DNA from: Bradyrhizobium sp. SZCCT0148
GTDB taxonomy: Bacteria; Pseudomonadota; Alphaproteobacteria; Rhizobiales; Xanthobacteraceae
Assembly (NCBI RefSeq): GCF_018129985.1
Contig: NZ_JAFCKT010000001.1
Coordinates: forward strand, 62,001-126,000
DNA length: 64,000 nucleotides
Direction of reading: 5' to 3'
The translations under genes and the position numbers were made by a program. Of this stretch, positions 16,358 to 25,571 are shown piece after piece (within the stretch, counting starts at the first letter, position 1; each line of letters opens with the position of its first letter). The notes beneath the pieces were generated by a model. The model saw nothing but the letters and a program-made list of their open reading frames with translations. It was not told where the DNA came from and made no database searches.

Positions 16358-19300
16358 TCAATGCGCCTCGTCCCAATTGTTCGCCGCGCGCGCATCGACG
16401 TGCAGCGGCACCGAGAGCAGCACGGCCGGGAACGGCGCGTCCTGCATGACGTGCTGCACGACCGGCAGCGTTGCTGCGACCTCGGCGTCCGGCACCTCGA
16501 AGATCAACTCGTCGTGCACCTGCAGCAACATCTGCGCCGACAGCTTCTTCTCGGCGAGCGCATCCTCGACCCGCGTCATGGCGCGGCGGATAATGTCGGC
16601 CGCGGTGCCCTGCAGCCGAGCATTGATCGCGGCGCGCTCGTTGAAGGCGCGCACCGAGGCGTTCGACGCCTTGATATCGGGATAGTGCATCTTGCGGCCG
16701 AACAGCGTGGTGACGTAGCCGTGGCTGCGGCAGAAGTCGCGCGTCTCATCCATGTAGGCGCGGATGCCGGGGAAGCGCTCGAAATATTTCTTGATGTAGG
16801 CCGAGGCTTCCTCGCGCGCGATGCCGAGCTGGTTGGCGAGGCCGAAGGCCGAGATGCCGTAGATGATGCCGAAATTGATCGCCTTGGCGCGGCGGCGGAT
16901 CTCGCTCGGCATGCCCTCGACCGGCACGCCGAACATTTCCGACGCGGTCATGGCATGAATGTCGAGCCCGTCGCGGAACGCCTGCTTCAGCACCGGAATG
17001 TCGGCGATCTCCGCGAGCAGCCGCAACTCGATCTGCGAATAGTCGGCGGAGACCAGCTTGTGCCCGGGCGTCGCGATGAAAGCGCGGCGGATCTTGCGGC
17101 CGTCCTCGGTACGAACAGGGATGTTCTGCAGATTGGGCTCGTTCGACGACAGCCGGCCCGTAGTGGTCGCGGCCAGCGCGTAGGTCGTATGCACGCGATG
17201 CGTCTGCGGATTGACGTAGGTCGGCAGCGCGTCGGTGTAGGTCGATTTCAGTTTCGAAACCTGGCGCCACTCCAGGATCTTCTTCGGAAGATCGTGGCCC
17301 TGCTCGGCGAGCTCGTCGAGCACTTGGGCGGTGGTCGACCATGCGCCCGTCTTGGTCTTGGTGCCGCCGGACAGTCCCATTTTGCCGAACAGGATGTCGC
17401 CGATCTGCTTGGGGCTGCCGACATTGACCGGCTCGCCAGCGATCTCCTGGATCTCGGCCTCGACGCGCGCTGCGGTCTGGGCGAAGTCGCCCGAGAGTCG
17501 CGACAGCACCTGGCGGTCGATCGAGATGCCACGCCGCTCCATGCGCGCAAGCACGGCGACCAGCGGCCGCTCCAGCGTCTCGTAGACCGTGTTCATGTGC
17601 TCGGCGACCAGGCGCGGCTTCAACACGCGCCAGACGCGCAAGGCGACGTCGGCGCCTTCGGCCGACAGCGCCGCGGCCTTGTCGATCGGCACCTGGTCGA
17701 ACGTGATCTTGCCCTTGCCGCTGCCGAGCAGCTCGCTCTCCTTCAGCATGGCATGGCCGAACCAGCGCTCGGACAGCGATTCGATCGCGTGCGAGCCGCG
17801 GCCGGCGTCGAGCACGTAGGAGATCAATTGCGCATCATCGGTGTTGCGCAAGGTGATGCCGTGCTGCGCGAGCATCACGGCGGTGAATTTGAGGTCGAAG
17901 CCGATCTTGAGAATGCCCGCCGATTCCAGCACGGGCCGCAGCGCCTCGATCGCATCTTCGTGCTTGACCTGGTCGGGTGCGAGGCCGGCGTCGAACAGGC
18001 CGGCGCCGCCGCCGGATTGCTTGTGCGCCAGCGGCACGTAGCAGGCCTCGTTCGGCGCCAGCGCGAGCGCGATGCCGCAGAAATCGGCCTGCATCGGATC
18101 GATCGAGTTTCCGCGGATCTCGACCGCGATATGGCCGGTATCATGAATTCGCGCGATGAAGGCGTTGAGCTCCTTGAGCGACTTGATCGTCTGGTATTTG
18201 CTTCGGTCGACGGGAAGCTTGCGCAGGGCCTCTTCGCGCGCGGCGGCGAGCGAGATCGGCGCGCCCTTCGGGCTCGCGGCCTTGTCCTCCTTGCCCGCCG
18301 CCTTGTTGGGCTCTTTCGCCCGGGCTTGTCCCGGCGTATCGCCTCCCGGCGCGGGCACGACGTCCGAGGCCGGGAGCGTCGTGAAGACGCTGGCGCCGCT
18401 GGCATAGCCGGGGTCGGCATCGACGTTGGCCGGATCGATTTGAGAATATTCGGCCACGCGCCGCGTCAGCGTGGTGAATTCCATTGCCTTGAGGAAGGCG
18501 ACCAGCTTGCGCGCATCAGGCTCGTGAACCGCGAGGTCGTCCAGCGGCACCTCGAGGTCGACCTTGTCGTCGAGCAGCACGAGCTGCCGCGAGATCCGCG
18601 CCTTCTCGGCATTCTCGAGCAGCGCCTCGCGCCGCTTCGGCTGCTTGATCTCGGTGGCGCGGAACAGCAATTGGTCGAGGTCGCCATATTCGGTGATCAA
18701 CTGCGCGGCGGTCTTGATGCCGATGCCGGGCACGCCGGGCACGTTGTCGGTGGAGTCGCCGGCCAGGGCCTGTACCTCGACCACCTTCTCCGGCGGCACG
18801 CCGAACTTCTCGATCACCTCGGGGACGCCGATGCGGCGATCCTTCATGGTGTCGTACATCATGACCTTATCGTTCACGAGCTGCATCAAATCCTTGTCGG
18901 AGGACACGATGGTCGTGGTGGCGCCGCGCTCGCTGGCCTGCCGCGCATAGGTCGCGATCAGATCGTCGGCCTCGAAGCCGCCCTGTTCCAGGCACGGCAG
19001 ATCGAAGGCGCGCACGGCCTCGCGGATCAGTGCGAATTGCGGAATCAGGTCGTCCGGCGCCGGCGCGCGGTGGGCTTTGTATTCCGGATAGATCTTGTTG
19101 CGGAAGGTGACCTCCGACTTGTCGAACACGATGGCGAGGTGCGTCGGCCGGTTGTCCTCGGGCATCTCGCGCAGCAGCTTCCACAACATGTTGCAGAAGC
19201 CGAGCACGGCATTGACCTGCAGCCCGTCGGACTTGCGGTTCAGCGGCGGTAGCGCGTGATAGGCGCGGAAGATGTAGCCGGAACCGTCAACCAGGAACAC

Positions 19301-19438
19301 ATGATCGCCCTTGCCGGCCGCCTTGGCCGCAACCGGTTTGGCAGCAGCTGTCGCAGCAGCGGGCTTGGTATCGGTGGCTTTGGACGCAGCAGCCTTGGTG
19401 TCAGCTTTGGCGGTGGTCTTCGGGGAGCTTTTTGGCAT
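16358..19438 (-). CDS. polA: DNA polymerase I
   Basis: A 1026-aa Pol I for Okazaki-fragment maturation and repair. An Ala/Lys-rich extension (residues 1-44) precedes the 5'-3' exonuclease (VDGSGYIFRAYHALPPL, GFEADDLIA, SSDKDLMQL, GDSTDNVPGVPGIGIKTAA). The polymerase domain is intact: DYSQIELRLLAEI, RRRAKAINFGIIYG in the O helix, and QVHDELIFEVP. The middle 3'-5' exonuclease-like domain has lost the expected acidic residues. Motif I reads AVEIRGNSIDP where E. coli has DTET; motif II reads FDLKFTAVML in place of NLKYDRGIL; motif III reads LSAEGADVAL in place of YAAEDADVTL. Polymerase and flap-nuclease activities are expected, proofreading is not. Confidence 0.97.
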   Translation of the reverse strand: MPKSSPKTTAKADTKAAASKATDTKPAAATAAAKPVAAKAAGKGDHVFLVDGSGYIFRAYHALPPLNRKSDGLQVNAVLGFCNMLWKLLREMPEDNRPTHLAIVFDKSEVTFRNKIYPEYKAHRAPAPDDLIPQFALIREAVRAFDLPCLEQGGFEADDLIATYARQASERGATTTIVSSDKDLMQLVNDKVMMYDTMKDRRIGVPEVIEKFGVPPEKVVEVQALAGDSTDNVPGVPGIGIKTAAQLITEYGDLDQLLFRATEIKQPKRREALLENAEKARISRQLVLLDDKVDLEVPLDDLAVHEPDARKLVAFLKAMEFTTLTRRVAEYSQIDPANVDADPGYASGASVFTTLPASDVVPAPGGDTPGQARAKEPNKAAGKEDKAASPKGAPISLAAAREEALRKLPVDRSKYQTIKSLKELNAFIARIHDTGHIAVEIRGNSIDPMQADFCGIALALAPNEACYVPLAHKQSGGGAGLFDAGLAPDQVKHEDAIEALRPVLESAGILKIGFDLKFTAVMLAQHGITLRNTDDAQLISYVLDAGRGSHAIESLSERWFGHAMLKESELLGSGKGKITFDQVPIDKAAALSAEGADVALRVWRVLKPRLVAEHMNTVYETLERPLVAVLARMERRGISIDRQVLSRLSGDFAQTAARVEAEIQEIAGEPVNVGSPKQIGDILFGKMGLSGGTKTKTGAWSTTAQVLDELAEQGHDLPKKILEWRQVSKLKSTYTDALPTYVNPQTHRVHTTYALAATTTGRLSSNEPNLQNIPVRTEDGRKIRRAFIATPGHKLVSADYSQIELRLLAEIADIPVLKQAFRDGLDIHAMTASEMFGVPVEGMPSEIRRRAKAINFGIIYGISAFGLANQLGIAREEASAYIKKYFERFPGIRAYMDETRDFCRSHGYVTTLFGRKMHYPDIKASNASVRAFNERAAINARLQGTAADIIRRAMTRVEDALAEKKLSAQMLLQVHDELIFEVPDAEVAATLPVVQHVMQDAPFPAVLLSVPLHVDARAANNWDEAH

Positions 19439-19518
19439 GGCCGCAATGTATGAATTTTTGCGGGTTTTGACAGCCTTGGAAGGGTGATTTTTGGCTTGCG
19501 GATGCCGCTATCCCCACT

Positions 19519-19556
19519 GTCATCCCGGGGCGCGCGAAGCGCGAGCCCGGGATGAC
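19519..19556. repeat. Short GTCAT...ATGAC palindrome (single hairpin)
   Basis: GTCATCCCGGGGCGCGCGAA and AGCGCGAGCCCGGGATGAC form one compact hairpin. It is a minimal copy of the element at 3036 and 32292, 11 bp from the acyltransferase stop. Confidence 0.75.
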
Positions 19557-19567
19557 GTGGAGCGAGG

Positions 19568-20635
19568 CTACTCCGCCGCCTGCAACACCGGCCCCGCCTT
19601 CTTCGGCGCGATCCAGAACGCCTCTGGCCGCTCGAAGAGGAAATGGGCGTGCAGCCGCAGCGCCACCTGCCAGATCGCGAGCGCGCCGAGCACGCCGGCG
19701 ACGGTGACGATCAGCGACACCGTGCCGATGTCGGGGATGATGCCGGTGCGCAGCAGCAGCGTCCGCGTCGCCGCCATCTGCAGGAAGAAGGCGAGATAGA
19801 TCACGATCGAATGCTCGCCGCAGAAGCGGAAAAAGTTCAGCCACTGTGCGCGTGCGAGCAGCGTGCCCGTGGTGATGATGGCGCAGGCACCGGCAAAGCC
19901 GAGCACGAGCGAGACGATTTTCCACTCGCTGGCCCCCGAGGCGACCAGGCCGGCATTGACCAGCGCCCACGTCGCGAGCGCTGCAAGCGCAAGCGCCGGG
20001 TGCTTACGCGCGCGATCCGACAGTGCGAACACGTAAGGCGCGAACAGATAGCCCGAATAGAAATAGACGAAGCGGGCGCAGAACTCGTCGATCGCGGTCC
20101 AGCCGGTGGAGATACGGGCGGTCTCGAGTGCGGCTGCGACCAGCCAGATCACGAGCGGCGGGAATTTGCGTGTCAGTTTTGTGACGACGAAGAAGATCGG
20201 CAGCAGATAGATGAACCACAGCGTACCGAAAGGCTCCACGAAGGATTCGAGATACAAGAGGCCAACGTGGTGCCAGCTCGTCTCTGCCGCGAAAGCGGGC
20301 GCCTTGAAGCCGAACTGGATTGTCACCCAGACGACATAGAAATAGGCGAAATGCACCACCTTGCGGTCGAGATAGGTTCGCCAGTCCCGGTCGATCACCA
20401 GCGGCAGGAACAGGCCCGAAATCAGGAAGAAATCCGGCATCCGGAACGGCTTTGCGAAGGCCACGGCGACATGCATGAAACCGGTCTGGCCGGCGGCGAG
20501 CTCGACCCCCAGCACCGAATGCATCATCACGACCATGACGATGCAAATGCCCTTGGCGTAGTCGATCCAGTCGACACGCGCGGCCGCCGGGCTCTCTAAG
20601 CCTCCGGCCGCGGCGATTGTGCCGAATGAGGTCAT
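19568..20635 (-). CDS. Acyltransferase family 3 integral membrane protein
   Basis: A 355-aa membrane protein with about ten hydrophobic helices. It begins with the acyltransferase_3 signature WIDYAKGICIVMVVMMHSVLG, where the His lies in the first membrane segment, and includes FRMPDFFLISGLFLPL and TLWFIYLLPIFFVV. Family members transfer acetyl or other acyl groups to extracytoplasmic sugars or lipids. Divergence from the UDP-glucose dehydrogenase gene 196 bp away fits modification of a surface polysaccharide, which is inference. The ATG at 20635 follows AAGGGA; 27 open codons upstream do not look coding. Confidence 0.88.
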   Translation of the reverse strand: MTSFGTIAAAGGLESPAAARVDWIDYAKGICIVMVVMMHSVLGVELAAGQTGFMHVAVAFAKPFRMPDFFLISGLFLPLVIDRDWRTYLDRKVVHFAYFYVVWVTIQFGFKAPAFAAETSWHHVGLLYLESFVEPFGTLWFIYLLPIFFVVTKLTRKFPPLVIWLVAAALETARISTGWTAIDEFCARFVYFYSGYLFAPYVFALSDRARKHPALALAALATWALVNAGLVASGASEWKIVSLVLGFAGACAIITTGTLLARAQWLNFFRFCGEHSIVIYLAFFLQMAATRTLLLRTGIIPDIGTVSLIVTVAGVLGALAIWQVALRLHAHFLFERPEAFWIAPKKAGPVLQAAE

Positions 20636-20831
20636 GATGTCCCTTTTCGAGGCGATGTTCCGCCCAAGAGCGAGGCAGTATGGCGGTGTCTGGTTTCGGT
20701 CCCCTTTACTGTACAATTCGCATGCCGGCTTTCCGGCTGCTTTTCTTGGGCTGACCTCTTCCCCGAGGACCTCAAAATGCTCTAAGACCGCTGCAAAGCA
20801 GCATCATTCGTTAACCAAAGCAGGGATTTTC

Positions 20832-22148
20832 ATGCGTATCGCGATGATCGGCACGGGCTATGTGGGACTGGTGTCCGGTGCCTGCTTTGCCGATTTTGGT
20901 CACGACGTGACCTGCGTCGACAAGGACGAGAAGAAGATTGCGGCGCTCCACCGCGGCGAGATTCCGATCTACGAGCCCGGGCTCGATGAGCTGGTCGCAA
21001 CCAACGTCAAGGCCAAGCGGCTCGACTTCACCACGGACCTGTCGAAGCCGGTCGCGGACGCCGATGCCGTGTTCATCGCGGTCGGCACGCCGTCCCGCCG
21101 CGGCGACGGCCACGCCGACCTGTCCTACGTCTATGCCGCAGCGAAAGAGATCGCGCGGTCGCTCACCGGCTTCACCGTCGTGGTGACAAAGTCGACCGTG
21201 CCAGTCGGCACCGGCGACGAGGTCGAGCGCATCATCCGCGAGACCAATCCCGACGCCGATGTCGTGGTCGCCTCCAACCCGGAATTCCTGCGCGAGGGCG
21301 CGGCGATCCGCGACTTCAAGTTTCCCGATCGCGTCGTGGTCGGCACGTCCGACGAGCGCGGCCGCAAGGTGATGGGTGACATCTACCGTCCGCTGTCGCT
21401 GAACCAGGCGCCGTTGATGTTCACGGAGCGCCGGACCGCCGAGATGATCAAGTACGCCGCCAACGCGTTTCTCGCGACCAAGATCACCTTCATCAACGAG
21501 ATCGCCGATCTTTCCGAGAAGGCCGGCGCCAACGTGCAGGAGGTCGCGCGCGGCATTGGCTTGGACAACCGCATCGGGACAAAATTCCTGCATGCCGGTC
21601 CCGGCTTCGGTGGCTCCTGCTTCCCGAAGGACACCAAGGCGCTGATCAAGATCGCGCAGGATTACGATGTCTCCCTGCGCATCGTCGAATCCGTCCTGGC
21701 GGTCAACGAGAACCGCAAGCGGGCGATGGCGCGCAAGGTGAGCCAGGCGCTCGGCGGCAATCTGCGCGGCAAGACCATCGCGGTGCTCGGCCTCACCTTC
21801 AAGCCCGATACCGACGACATGCGCGATGCGCCGTCGATCCCGCTGGTGACGGGCCTGATCGACATGGGCGCGAAGGTCAAGGCGTTCGATCCCGTCGGCA
21901 TGGAGCAGGCCAAGGGCGAGCTGCCCGACATCACCTATTGCGAGGACGCCTATTCCTGCGCCGAAGGTGCCGATGCGCTCGTCATCGTCACCGAATGGGT
22001 GCAGTTCCGTGCGCTCGATCTCGACCGGCTGAAGACCGTGATGGCGCAGCCCGTCGTCGTCGATTTGCGCAACATCTACCGTCCCGAGGAGATGGTCGCG
22101 GCCGGTTTCACCTATGACAGCATCGGTCGGCCGCCCGTGCAGGGCTGA
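20832..22148 (+). CDS. UDP-glucose 6-dehydrogenase
   Basis: Oxidises UDP-glucose to UDP-glucuronate with two NAD+, supplying uronic acid for exopolysaccharide or LPS. The 438-aa protein has the NAD-binding GTGYVGLVSGACFADFGH, the linker VAVGTP-like FIAVGTPSRRGDGHADL, and the catalytic cysteine in GPGFGGSCFPKD (about residue 260). It ends with the UDP-binding C-terminal domain (LGLTFKPDTDDMRDAPSIPL). The ATG at 20832 gives the exact family N-terminus. A single TTAACC half-site lies 16 bp before the start codon. It is divergent from the acyltransferase gene. Confidence 0.96.
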   Translation: MRIAMIGTGYVGLVSGACFADFGHDVTCVDKDEKKIAALHRGEIPIYEPGLDELVATNVKAKRLDFTTDLSKPVADADAVFIAVGTPSRRGDGHADLSYVYAAAKEIARSLTGFTVVVTKSTVPVGTGDEVERIIRETNPDADVVVASNPEFLREGAAIRDFKFPDRVVVGTSDERGRKVMGDIYRPLSLNQAPLMFTERRTAEMIKYAANAFLATKITFINEIADLSEKAGANVQEVARGIGLDNRIGTKFLHAGPGFGGSCFPKDTKALIKIAQDYDVSLRIVESVLAVNENRKRAMARKVSQALGGNLRGKTIAVLGLTFKPDTDDMRDAPSIPLVTGLIDMGAKVKAFDPVGMEQAKGELPDITYCEDAYSCAEGADALVIVTEWVQFRALDLDRLKTVMAQPVVVDLRNIYRPEEMVAAGFTYDSIGRPPVQG

Positions 22149-22172
22149 TCGTACACATCTCCTTGAATTGCC

Positions 22173-22259
22173 GTCATGGCCGGGCTTGTCCCGGCCATCC
22201 ACGTCTTGTTCACTGCCAGATGAAAGAACGTGGACGCCCGGCACAAGGCCGGGCATGAC
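22173..22259. repeat. GTCAT...ATGAC palindromic element (CCGGGCTTGTCCCGG subtype)
   Basis: Left arm GTCATGGCCGGGCTTGTCCC, right arm GCACAAGGCCGGGCATGAC. It lies 24 bp after the UDP-glucose dehydrogenase stop and 14 bp before the probable hrpB start. Confidence 0.75.
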
Positions 22260-22273
22260 GACGGGATCATGTC

Positions 22274-24748
22274 TTGCCCCGCAGCTTCGACGCGCCCTTA
22301 CCCATCGATGCCGTGCTCGACGACCTCTCGCGCACGCTGGAGGCGCATAACGCCGCCGTGCTGGTGGCGCCGCCCGGGGCCGGCAAGACCACGCGCGTGC
22401 CGCTCGCGTTGCTCGATGCGCCCTGGGCGAAGGGCAAGAAGATCATCGTGCTGGAGCCGCGCCGAATCGCCGCGCGTGCCAGCGCCGATCGCATGGCCAA
22501 GTCGCTGGGCGAACGCGCCGGCGAGACCGTCGGCTACCGCGTCCGGTTCGGCTCCAAGATCTCGCGCGCGACTCGCATCGAGGTGGTGACGGAGGGCATC
22601 TTCACCCGCCAGATCCTCGACGATCCCGAATTGTCAGGCGTTGCCGCCGTCCTGTTCGACGAATTCCACGAGCGCTCGCTCGATGCCGACATGGGCCTCG
22701 CGCTGGCCCGCGACGCCCAGACCGGCCTGCGCGAGGACCTCCGGATTCTCGTGATGTCCGCCACGCTCGATGGCGCACGCGTCGCAAGGTTGCTGGGCAA
22801 TGCGCCCGTCGTCGAAAGCGAAGGCCGCGCCTTCCCGGTCGAGACGCGCTATCTCGGCCGCAAGGCAGATGCGCCGATCGAGCGGCAGATGGCGGATGCC
22901 ATTGCGTCCGCGCTGCGCGCCGACGGCGGCTCCGTGCTCGCTTTCCTGCCGGGAGCTGCCGAAATCCGCCGCACCCAGAATTTTCTCGGCGAGCGCGTGC
23001 AGGATGCCTCGATCGAGATCGTGCCGCTGTTCGGCGCGCTCGACGCCGCCGTGCAGGACCGTGCGATTTCGCCTGCGCCCAAGGGCATGCGCAAGGTGGT
23101 GCTGGCAACCTCGATCGCGGAGACTTCGCTGACCATCGAAGGCGTGCGCATCGTGGTCGATTCCGGGCTGGCCCGCGTGCCGCGCTACGAGCCCGACATT
23201 GGGCTGACACGGCTCGAAACCGTGCGCGCCTCGCGCGCGGCGGTGGACCAGCGCCGCGGCCGCGCCGGCCGCACCGAGCCGGGTGTCTGCTACAGGCTCT
23301 GGGACGAGCCGCAGACGGCTTCGCTGGCGCCTTACACCCAGCCGGAAATCCTCAGCGCCGACCTGTCCTCGCTGGTGCTTGATCTCGCGCAATGGGGCGT
23401 CGCTGATCCCTCAGCGCTGTCGTTCCTCGATCCGCCGCCGGGGCCCGCGTGGAAAGAGGCAAAAAGCCTGCTCGAAGAGCTCAACGCACTCGATGGCGAC
23501 GGCCGCATCACCGCAGAGGGAAAAAGCCTGCGTGCGCTGGCGCTGCCGCCGCGGCTGGCACGTATGATCGTGGATTCGCATCGCGCCGGCGAGGGCGAAG
23601 CCGCCGCCGAGATCGCGGCCATCATCACCGAGCGCGGGCTAGGCGGCGATAGCGTCGATCTCGAGCACCGGCGCGACCAGTTCCGCCGCGACCGCTCGCC
23701 GCGCGCTGCCAGCGCGCGCGATCTGGCGCGGCGTTGGGCCTCGCAAGTGGGAGCTTCAGAGAAGGCGGGACCGCAGGAGGGGCTCTCGACCGGTTTGATG
23801 CTCGCCTATGCGTTCCCGGACCGCGTCGCGCGCAACCGAGGAAATGGCAGTTTTGTGCTTGCCAACGGCCGCGGCGCCGCGGTCGAGCAGACCTCCTCGC
23901 TCGCCCGCGCTTCCTACATCGCGATCGGCGAGATGACGGGGACGGCGGCGAGCGGACGTATCCTGCTCGCGGCACAGATCCGCGAAGACGAGATCGAGCG
24001 GCATTTCGCCGAGCATATCGAGGCCGCCGACGAGATTACCTTCGATCACGGCGCGATGGCGCTGCGCGCGCGGCGCAAGCGCGTGCTGCATGCGATCACA
24101 CTTTCCGAAGCGACGATGGCCGTGTCGCCCTCCGAGGACACCGCGCGCATCCTCGCCGACGGATTGATTGCCGCCGGCCTCGATCGGCTGCCCTGGTCGA
24201 AGGCCGCCAAGCAATGGCGCGATCGCGTGATGTTCCTGCGGAAGGCCGAGGGCGACAGCTGGCCCGATCTCACGGACGACGGGTTGATCGCGCGGCGTGA
24301 CGACTGGCTGGTGCCGGCGCTCTATGACAAGATCGCGCTGAAAGACATCTCGCCCGGCGATCTCTCGGACGCGCTGATGGCGCTGCTGCCGTGGGAGATG
24401 CGCGCGCGGCTCGACCGCGAGGCGCCGACGCATTTCGAGGCGCCGACCGGAAGCGTGCTCGCGATCGACTACGAGGCCGAGCAGGGGCCGACCATCGCGG
24501 TGCGGCTGCAGGAATTGTTCGGTCTCAACACCCATCCCTCGGTCGCCGCCGGCAAGGTGCCGCTGGTGCTGGAATTGCTGTCGCCGGCGCAGCGCCCGGT
24601 GCAGGTGACGCGCGATCTTCCCGGCTTCTGGCGCGGCAGCTACGCCGCGGTCCGTTCCGACCTGCGCGGCCGCTATCCCCGTCATCCCTGGCCGGACGAT
24701 CCGGCCAGCGCAGTGCCGACCCGACGTGCCAAACCGCGCGGGACGTGA
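22274..24748 (+). CDS. hrpB: ATP-dependent helicase HrpB
   Basis: An 824-aa DEAH-box helicase. Walker A is APPGAGKTTRVPLALL; the DEAH position reads DEFHERSLDADMGL; motif III is MSATLDGARV; motif VI is QRRGRAGRTEPG. The HrpB C-terminal domain follows (DALMALLPWEMRARLDREAPTHFE and RGRYPRHPWPDDP at the end). HrpB is a conserved proteobacterial RNA/DNA helicase of unclear cellular task. TTG at 22274 is the most upstream plausible start (LPRSFDAPLPID matches family N-termini). It starts only 14 bp after a palindromic element. It is monocistronic. Confidence 0.93.
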   Translation: MPRSFDAPLPIDAVLDDLSRTLEAHNAAVLVAPPGAGKTTRVPLALLDAPWAKGKKIIVLEPRRIAARASADRMAKSLGERAGETVGYRVRFGSKISRATRIEVVTEGIFTRQILDDPELSGVAAVLFDEFHERSLDADMGLALARDAQTGLREDLRILVMSATLDGARVARLLGNAPVVESEGRAFPVETRYLGRKADAPIERQMADAIASALRADGGSVLAFLPGAAEIRRTQNFLGERVQDASIEIVPLFGALDAAVQDRAISPAPKGMRKVVLATSIAETSLTIEGVRIVVDSGLARVPRYEPDIGLTRLETVRASRAAVDQRRGRAGRTEPGVCYRLWDEPQTASLAPYTQPEILSADLSSLVLDLAQWGVADPSALSFLDPPPGPAWKEAKSLLEELNALDGDGRITAEGKSLRALALPPRLARMIVDSHRAGEGEAAAEIAAIITERGLGGDSVDLEHRRDQFRRDRSPRAASARDLARRWASQVGASEKAGPQEGLSTGLMLAYAFPDRVARNRGNGSFVLANGRGAAVEQTSSLARASYIAIGEMTGTAASGRILLAAQIREDEIERHFAEHIEAADEITFDHGAMALRARRKRVLHAITLSEATMAVSPSEDTARILADGLIAAGLDRLPWSKAAKQWRDRVMFLRKAEGDSWPDLTDDGLIARRDDWLVPALYDKIALKDISPGDLSDALMALLPWEMRARLDREAPTHFEAPTGSVLAIDYEAEQGPTIAVRLQELFGLNTHPSVAAGKVPLVLELLSPAQRPVQVTRDLPGFWRGSYAAVRSDLRGRYPRHPWPDDPASAVPTRRAKPRGT

Positions 24749-24867
24749 AGTCGCATTAACCGTCCGCTCATCCTTTTCGTCAAAATAGCGTCGCTCCGAC
24801 CGCGGCAACGCTCGCGGCCTGGCGTGTCGCGTGGTGAAATCGGGCTTTCCGGCCCGGAAGTGGTGTG

Positions 24868-25380
24868 ATGCGTAACATTATGATCATCGCAGCCGTCATG
24901 ATCGGCCTCGGCACCTTCATGGCGCAGATGGCGGACAAGATGAGCTCGGCTTCCGCCACGTCGGCGCCGCGTACCACGATCGCGGTCGCAGCGGCTGCGC
25001 CGGCCGCGGGCCGCAGTCTTGCCATTCCCCGCGATGGTCGCGGTCACTTCCAGACCGAGGGCCGGATCGACGGCCAGCGCATCGGCTTCATGCTCGACAC
25101 CGGCGCCTCCGTGGTTGCGCTGAATGAGACCTCGGCGGCCCGCTTTGGCCTGCGCCCTTCTCGCAGCGATTACAACGCCACCGTTTCCACCGCCAACGGC
25201 ACCATCAAGGCTGCGCGCACCCGCATTGCGATGCTTGAGGTCGGGGGTCTGGTCGTGCGCGACGTCGACGCCATGGTGCTGCCGGACGAGGCGCTGTCGG
25301 AGAATTTGCTCGGCCTCTCCTTCCTCTCCCGCCTGAAGCGGTTCGAATATTCCAACGGCCAGATGGTGCTGGAGCAATAG
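24868..25380 (+). CDS. Retropepsin-like clan AA aspartic protease (TIGR02281 type)
   Basis: A 170-aa protein with an N-terminal membrane anchor or signal (NIMIIAAVMIGLGTFMAQMA) and a single retropepsin domain. The catalytic Asp is in FMLDTGASVVALNE, preceded by the GHFQTEGRIDGQ strand, and the second family segment is NLLGLSFLSRLKRFE. As in viral retropepsins it should act as a homodimer, here on the periplasmic side of the membrane. The natural substrate is unknown. A GTG precedes the ATG by one codon; the ATG is taken. It stands alone between hrpB and the phosphomannomutase gene. Confidence 0.88.
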   Translation: MRNIMIIAAVMIGLGTFMAQMADKMSSASATSAPRTTIAVAAAAPAAGRSLAIPRDGRGHFQTEGRIDGQRIGFMLDTGASVVALNETSAARFGLRPSRSDYNATVSTANGTIKAARTRIAMLEVGGLVVRDVDAMVLPDEALSENLLGLSFLSRLKRFEYSNGQMVLEQ

Positions 25381-25446
25381 GCGGAGCCTGTTGCGATCAA
25401 GCGCCGCCCATTTCAAGAACGAGTTCTTCGCTTCGGCCGCCTTCGC

Positions 25447-25466
25447 GGTAACGTTTCTTCGTTACC
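25447..25466. promoter_or_regulatory. Perfect 7+7 bp inverted repeat upstream of phosphomannomutase
   Basis: GGTAACGTTTCTTCGTTACC: two 7-bp arms around TTTCTT, in the 191-bp gap before the mutase gene and 105 bp before its ATG. It could be an operator or a transcript hairpin; no regulator gene is adjacent. Confidence 0.4.
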
Positions 25467-25571
25467 AAACTGCCGCAATTATCGTCGATAAGCCTGCATT
25501 CCCGCCTTCCGCTGCGGCCCGGCATTCGCTAAGGCTGCCTCAACTCCCGCCATTTTCGCGAGACTGTCTCA

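Noticed and set aside
16289..19252. A 987-codon open frame antisense to polA, and similar long antisense frames opposite yidC, phosphomannomutase, UDP-glucose dehydrogenase and the acyl-CoA synthetase
   Set aside because: They mirror the codon bias of the high-GC genes on the other strand. The predicted products are Arg/Gly/Asp/His-rich with no domain, and no ribosome site is evident.
20811..20816. A CtrA site before UDP-glucose dehydrogenase
   Set aside because: Only one TTAACC half-site, 16 bp before the ATG, with no N7-spaced partner; too weak to call.
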